From positions 1-64,000 of the forward strand of contig RBNI01000005.1 in NCBI GenBank assembly GCA_003990745.1: a DNA stretch of 64,000 nucleotides, in the 5' to 3' direction. Positions 58,606-64,000 of the stretch are shown here, one piece after another (the first letter of the stretch is position 1; each line of letters starts with the position of its first letter). A program made the translations under genes and the position numbers. The notes under the pieces are model-generated. The model was not told where the DNA came from and did no database searches. It was given only the letters and a program-made list of their open reading frames with translations. This DNA comes from Jimgerdemannia flammicorona. Its lineage: Eukaryota > Mucoromycota > Endogonomycetes > Endogonales > Endogonaceae.

Positions 58606-59336
58606 GTAGAAAGCAAAACCCTCGCCTAACCGTCACGCCTTCTTATGACAAGCTTCCACGTCGATAACGACCCTTGTAATATTTTTTTGCTGGCGAAAAC
58701 AAAGACAGAAACCAGTTTGGTAGTTCCGACTCGGACCGTTGGCAGCGTATAAAGCGGCAAAGCGCGAAACCGACGAATCTCGAATCTACATGCCGGCGAA
58801 CGACATTTCGCGTAATGTATGACGACATGTTTTTGGAAACATGTTTCGATTCGTATCCCTTACTTTCTACCAATCAATTTGGTGAATATTTTGGGATCAT
58901 GACGAGCACTGTGGGGACTGAAGCGAGCTAGAGATTTCGGTCGTGGGGTTTTGATATGAATCGTGGCGCAGCGTTTGACGAGATTCATTGGAGGTTAAGC
59001 ATTTAGCTCCGCCAAGCCGCTTTCAGTCAGGGTGTTTTGAACTATAATTAGAGTACGACATCCCTGATTTCGGATCGAATGTATAGTGTAAAATCACAAC
59101 TAGAAGCTGGTGGATTAAACTTCTGATGATAAAACAGTTAAAATTCATTTCACATTTGGTTAACAGATAACTAAAAACAGACATAATAGTTTATAGTTAA
59201 GATATGAGTTGAAAAAAATTTCTATGACTATAATGCACACAGCTCATAAAAATTTTAAGGCAATACAATATAGGTTATGATACAGAATGATTATATTGCC
59301 AAGATAAAGCAGATGGACCATTTGTGATCTCATCAT
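58606..59336. other. Intergenic DNA
   Basis: No supported gene. It includes the 3' flank of the BTB gene. The short sequence around 58960 (TGAATCGTGGCGCAGCGTTTGAC) recurs near 60907 upstream of that gene. Confidence 0.45.
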
Positions 59337-60831
59337 TCAGCCTCGATGATCTTTTATCCGATACTTGCATCCTCCACGTAAGGAGACAGCCGGGTACACC
59401 TTGTCAGGGAGATTTCTCCAGGCTGTCCCGTGATTGAATCCGTTGATCGAAAGGGCACAGGTATGATCATTTAGGTTTAAATGAAAGGTTATGAGATCGC
59501 CATTTCTAATTACTTCGCCGTAATTGTGACGATTATGTCCAACCATCGTACGTTTGTTACCTTCCCAAGATTGGAAAATCCATGCGGATGTCTGAAATTC
59601 CATAAGACTATCAAAACGTGCGAATTTCTCTCCAACTAACCCAATCTCACAGACGCTTTGCGATCCAATGGATTCAACGACAATGTCCCATTTGCATAGA
59701 TCGTTGTGAATCTTTGTCCCAGGAACGGAAATTCGTGCTGTCTGTCCTAAAACACCCAATGGAAGCTCCGCAACCTGGCCATCTTCCGAAACGATCACTT
59801 GAGAACCGACTTTTGATCGATCCCACTGGAGACTGGCGTTGTGACGCGTCTTTCCGCGACTTGTGGACGGATGACCTGTAGGGCATACGGTGTTCTTGCA
59901 GGCGTGGTGACAAAACGCCATGTAGTGTGGAGAGGTTCCCGCAAACGTGTCGACTGCCTCCGCAAGGATCTTTAGTCGATGTGGACAGACGAGCGTGAGG
60001 TCAAAGTGGTTCATCATTTTGAGTAGCAAGGCGCACGACGCACCATCTCCTAGCTGGATCGTGCTGTCGCACCCCGCAACCATATCGTTGATGTTATGGA
60101 GAACAGCACGGCGCTCCGAAGCCGACGGCGCCCTCTCGTTACGTCCCCAAACCCAGTCGACGACACATAGCAACAGGTCGTGCTCAGGCGTGGAAAGGGT
60201 CACTGCCTCGGTGAGGAGCAGCTCGAGGGCCTCTTCGGAAAGGTCGGTCAGTTCGCCGATGGCGAGCTTGTGAGCGCGAAAGGGGTTAAGGAGTATGTCG
60301 TAGAGGTCCTTGTTGGCTTCGCTCCAAGGGATAGCGGCGACGGCTTCGTTGAGAAGCGATGAGGCCACACCAAAATCGGCGAGGTCGTGCGCATGATCCA
60401 GTACCATTTTCATGAGTTTTGGGAGGAGGAGAAAATTTGCTGCACGGTACATTCCTACCGCGATGGAAATGTCAACAGTATTGCCAATAGTTTCTGTGTG
60501 AATGAATCCGAGGACAATGTTGAGCACCGTTGAGGTGATATCGTTGAGAACGACGCGTTGAGAGGAACCCTCTCGCATGTTTCCATACAGCATCGCCTTG
60601 AAAACTTGGCATCTTTTAAGAGATCATATGAAATCAGGAGTGTGGAAAGCGTATGAAAAACGACGAAAAAACTAAACTGTTAAATCGGACAAACCTTGAA
60701 GCCAGTACGGCACGGCATGCGCCCAGCTCGACACCGTCGGCGCAGACGATGGTGACATCGTGGTAGGTTGGGTCCTTCCAGATGGAGACAATATCGTCCT
60801 TGAGGCAAATACCGCTTTCGACCATGTCCAT
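59337..60831 (-). CDS. BTB-BACK-SPRY domain protein (470 aa)
   Basis: Two exons (60831-60695 and 60612-59337) with an 82-nt intron (GTTTGT...TTAAAAG) that joins LAS-R to CQVFKAMLYG, the conserved middle of a BTB/POZ fold. BTB covers about residues 15-110 (starting DPTYHDVTIVCADG). A helical BACK-like part follows (NEAVAAIPWSEANKDLYDIL, then TPEHDLLLCVVDWVWG). The C-terminal third resembles SPRY/B30.2 (GDLITFHLNLNDHTCALSIN, then GTAWRNLPDKVYPAVSLRGG). Such proteins usually act as substrate adaptors of cullin-3 ubiquitin ligases: BTB binds the cullin and SPRY binds the substrate. The frame is uninterrupted. ATG 60831 is the first Met in frame with the BTB start. Confidence 0.85.
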
Positions 60832-61916
60832 ACAAGCGAGAGAAAAGGTTCGGTTTGGAAGTTGAGGTTTGATTTCGGTTGTAGAAAGAACTATTCTGTT
60901 TTGATCTGAATCGTGGCGCAGCGTTTGACAAGGTTAGACAATGACGATGCGTGGCATTTCGCATGTGCAAATGTCGAGATGCTTGCATCATCGATCTATC
61001 GTATGGATTTGTGGAGTGTCACTGCAGGCCAATGCACATTGTTCACATGGGCAGTTGGCGCTTAAGGGGTTCGGAAACCAGACGGACTTTGTTGATTTGA
61101 TACATGGAGTCCTGTTTTGGCGGTTGGTGGAAAGTGGGTTGAGGAGTTTATGGAAGCATTACTGATTTGTTTCTGTATGTACTTCAGACAATGCACATTA
61201 TTATGTGTATTTATTGCCTCACGACAGATTTTTTTTTTTTCCTTCTCTTTTAAAAAGATGATTAATTTGAGTGATAGCCATTCGTTGCTTCCTTTTGCTT
61301 AACAAAACGTCGGTATGTTTTATTGCTAATTGTTTTGCAAGTGCCATTGGCGCGCAATAAAAGCCAACTAAAACCACTATATTACATACATTTAAAACAC
61401 CCTCTTCTCCGCACACTTCCCAACGCACTCTCGCCCAGCACCATTGTCTTACGGGCTCTTCCTTTTCGGGACCTTCATATGCCGCATAAAATGGTTGCGA
61501 AAACTTTTTTCCATTACGGGACGTATTTCCCATGAGAACAAATACAAAACCGGTGTAATTTGCAACTGGTTTTTAGCATGCAATTTTAATATAAATTCTC
61601 GATAATTCATGAAGTCCCTGTGCAGATGGTCTTTAATTTTATTTTATTTTTGGTCGTCGGGCTTAGAAAACGTAATCAACCGTAGAGGGTTGTTTGTTGA
61701 TAAAGGCGATCCATCCAGGACGGGTTGTGTTACGGCCATCGTGAGTAATTAATAAACAAAATCAATCATACTGGGCACTTCGGCGCAAAGACCGCCTAGC
61801 TGATTCCGCCGCTTTGCCAAACTGGGGATAAGGGACGAGGCGTCTCCCTTAACCTGTGTGGTACGTGCGCAAAAGTTCGTTGGGCTCGAGGGAAGGGGCT
61901 CAGTTTGTGACGCGGT
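60832..61916. other. Intergenic DNA between divergent genes
   Basis: Separates the BTB gene (minus) from the oxidoreductase gene (plus) and holds both promoters. No ORF with coding character. Confidence 0.5.
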
Positions 61917-61924
61917 TATAAAAA
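61917..61924 (+). promoter_or_regulatory. TATA box of the oxidoreductase gene
   Basis: TATAAAAA 43 bases before the ATG at 61967. Confidence 0.6.
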
Positions 61925-61966
61925 GGTCTGAGCTTTCACTCACATACCATTGACTCCCCGAGTAAG

Positions 61967-63890
61967 ATGAATAACGCGAACGACATCCCCACTGCCGCCC
62001 TCGAGGCTTTCAAGGAATCCCTGTCGCTCCAGGCCAAGGTCATCACGCACGCCGATCCCGGGTACGAAGAATCCATTGTGCGGTGGGCCGACAATGCCAT
62101 CAAGCCAGCTGGGCTCGTCGTTCAGGTCGCGAGCGCGCAGGATGTCTCTGAGACGGTGAGATTTCTGACGCGGTTTCCCGTATATACAACTTTTCATCCC
62201 ATATCTCTCCATTGAGCGAGAGAACGTCGGAGATGTATATTCATCGTCACATACTATCTCAATTTCACATTCCAGATCAAGTTCGCTGTCGCTCGCCATA
62301 TCCCCCTCGTCGTCAAATGTGGCGGCCACTCGACCAACGGCCACTCCAGCACCGACGGCGGCATCGTCATCGACCTCCACCAGCTGCGCAACGTCGCCGT
62401 CGACGCCGAGCGCAAGCTGATCGTATCCGGCGGCGGCGCGCTCTGGCGGGACGTGGACGCTGCCGCCGCCGAGAAGGGGCTCGCGACTGGTAGGTGATTG
62501 AATCACTTGTTGGGGATTGCCATTGAAGACGCGCCAGCAGAACATTTTTCTAATCCGAATCGAAATCCTTGTTCCCTTGTGCTAGTGGGCGGTACAGTCA
62601 ATCACACGGGCGTGGGCGGACTGACCCTCGGCGGCGGGTATGGCTTCCTGTCGGGCCAATATGGGCTGGCGATCGACAATTTTGTCGAGGCAGAGATCGT
62701 GCTCGCGGACGGATCCATCCACACCATCGACGAGAACCGCATGCCCGACCTGTTCTGGGCCATCCGTGGCGCGGGGAACAAGTTCGGTTGCGTTACCAAG
62801 GTGCGTTTGCTGGCTGGTCGCGCGGTTGTTTGATGCGGTCGTAGTTCAAAGGAGTCGGCCTCGTGAGACCACTTTTCATATGTGTTATACTTTTCAGTTT
62901 ACCTACAAAGCACACGACATCCCCGACAAAGTCTGGGGTGGGATGCTCATATACCCGCCTAATCAGTTGGATGCCCTCGTTGAGGCCTCGGAGGAACTCA
63001 TGCAGAAGAGTCACCCCAAGTCGGCATGTCTGTTGGGGATAGCGCGTGGCCCGGACGGCAATGTAAGTCCCTCTTTCTTTCTTTTTTATTCAAGAACACC
63101 AGTGCGCAGAACCTCATGTAAGATCATCAACTGTTCACATCACCATGCCGACCATTCACAAACACCCACCTACCCACCATTTCCAGCCGATCATAATTGC
63201 CGCCCCTTTCTATCAAGGTCCCGAATCCGAAGCGCAAGCCGTCTTCTCAGGCTTTCTCTCCCTCCCCTGCGTTGTCTCGACGGTGCAAATGCGCCCCTAC
63301 AGCGATATGAATGGCTTAAGTAACGACGCGGCCCCCTTCGGCGGCCGCAAGATGTCCACTGACGCCAACGTCCGCCACATGCGTCCAGCTACCTTCCGTG
63401 AGGCGTTCAACTCCTTTGTCCAATTCACAGACCCGGCCATAGAGGGGTCCGTCCCCGGCGCATCAAAGTCTGTCATCCTCGTCCTCTTGGTTCCTACCGC
63501 CGCCATCGAGGCCCGCCCGAAGGATTCTACCGCGTTCGCGTTTAGGGACCCGTTAATTGATGTTGCGGTTATGAGTGTGTGGAACGATCCGAAGGATGAT
63601 GCAAAGATATCGGAATGGGCGAGGAGCTTGCAGAAAATTTTTATGAAGGATGGGAATCCTAATAGGATGTGTATGTGTTTTTTTTTTTTTTTTTTTTTTT
63701 TATTGGAAGGCGAAGGGAGGGGGGTACTGTATTCTAATATGATTTCACGCCACATGACCCTAACAACATCGCAGATTACAATCACTCCGATGGCTCAGAA
63801 GACAGCGCCAAAGAGGTTGGCTCAAACTATGAACGCCTGCGCGAGCTCAAGGCGAAGTACGACTCTCACGACGTCTTCAGGTCCTTGTGA
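61967..63890 (+). CDS. FAD-linked oxidoreductase, berberine-bridge-enzyme type (460 aa)
   Basis: Six exons (61967-62155, 62276-62489, 62586-62800, 62898-63062, 63187-63670, 63775-63890) give one 460-aa frame. The FAD-binding (PCMH) fold covers the N-terminal part: [14 protein letters not shown] with the His expected to carry FAD covalently (about residue 81), then VGVGG-like [13 protein letters not shown] and [13 protein letters not shown]. The substrate domain follows, and the C-terminal BBE motif reads [13 protein letters not shown] then VFRSL. The Cys used for a second FAD bond in many relatives seems to be Val here, so a single covalent link is likely. No signal peptide is seen, suggesting an intracellular enzyme. 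Substrate unknown; family members oxidise sugars, alkaloids or polyketides. Intron 5 contains a T-run of about 26. Confidence 0.9.
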
Positions 63891-64000
63891 GCCAGTTTAT
63901 GGGCCCGCGGGTTGGGGAGGTGCTCAGCTATAGTCGACTATCGGGGTATCCATGTAACAATAAGTATTTGGCTACGGCGACCCTCTGTCAATTTCCATTA
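63891..64000. other. 3' flank of the oxidoreductase gene
   Basis: Noncoding end of the window. Confidence 0.6.

Noticed and set aside
62640..63323. 227-aa ORF overlapping the oxidoreductase gene in another frame
   Set aside because: Runs through introns of the spliced gene; the FAD-binding and BBE motifs lie in the spliced frame.

Overview
The window looks like nuclear DNA of a filamentous fungus, most likely a mushroom-forming basidiomycete. The intact genes have many short introns (about 75-125 nt) with GTAAG/GTGAG-type donors and YAG acceptors. The gene families fit (FAD-linked berberine-bridge-type oxidoreductase, BTB-BACK-SPRY protein, NmrA-like remnant, TPR fragment), and the repeats are Ty3/gypsy and Ngaro-type tyrosine-recombinase retrotransposons. 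Nothing suggests a prokaryote, plasmid or CRISPR locus.

Layout. 1-305 is a 17-bp minisatellite. About 2.7-14.8 kb is a nest of related Ty3/gypsy elements: element A (plus strand, 4235-13037, 1.55-kb LTRs, 4-bp target duplication ATAC) sits inside the RT/RNase H boundary of an older, AT-saturated relative, element B (minus strand, 14.7-13.0 kb continuing at 4.2-2.7 kb). Both carry a dUTPase domain between protease and reverse transcriptase, and the LTRs of A carry an extra ORF in U3. A third, diverged LTR of the family (C) lies at about 14.77-15.92 kb. A GC-richer, truncated gag/pol element (D) follows to 19.7 kb. Then come a possible small spliced gene (20.3-21.2 kb), gene-poor DNA with T-run/A-run palindromes, a broken Cys-rich repeat protein gene (25.1-25.9 kb, minus) and a decayed gypsy fragment (E, 25.9-30 kb) that was itself hit by an A-tailed 1.18-kb insertion.

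The best-preserved and most interesting region is 31.7-38.1 kb: two divergently transcribed, intact, multi-exon genes about 700 bp apart. Both encode membrane proteins built like bacterial chemoreceptor sensors (TM, extracellular Cache-type domain, TM, HAMP-like linker). The short one (561 aa, minus) ends in a cytoplasmic tail with a PPSY motif. The long one (931 aa, plus) continues into TPR repeats and a C-terminal vWA domain with an intact MIDAS motif. They may be a ligand receptor and partner sharing one regulatory region.

The right half holds an NmrA-like pseudogene (40-41.3 kb), a tandem satellite with a unit of about 175 bp (41.7-43 kb), two frameshifted hypothetical genes (43.6-45.8 kb), AT-rich DNA with a long foldback (48.3 kb), a Ngaro-like element with complete split direct repeats (50.5-55.6 kb) next to a TPR gene fragment, an intact 149-aa ORF (56.4 kb), a BTB-BACK-SPRY gene (59.3-60.8 kb) and a complete six-exon FAD-linked oxidoreductase gene (62-63.9 kb). 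Stop codons of all three kinds and transition differences dominate the repeats, consistent with RIP-like or methylation-driven decay. The host genes are free of this. All calls come from reading the sequence; no database search was possible.
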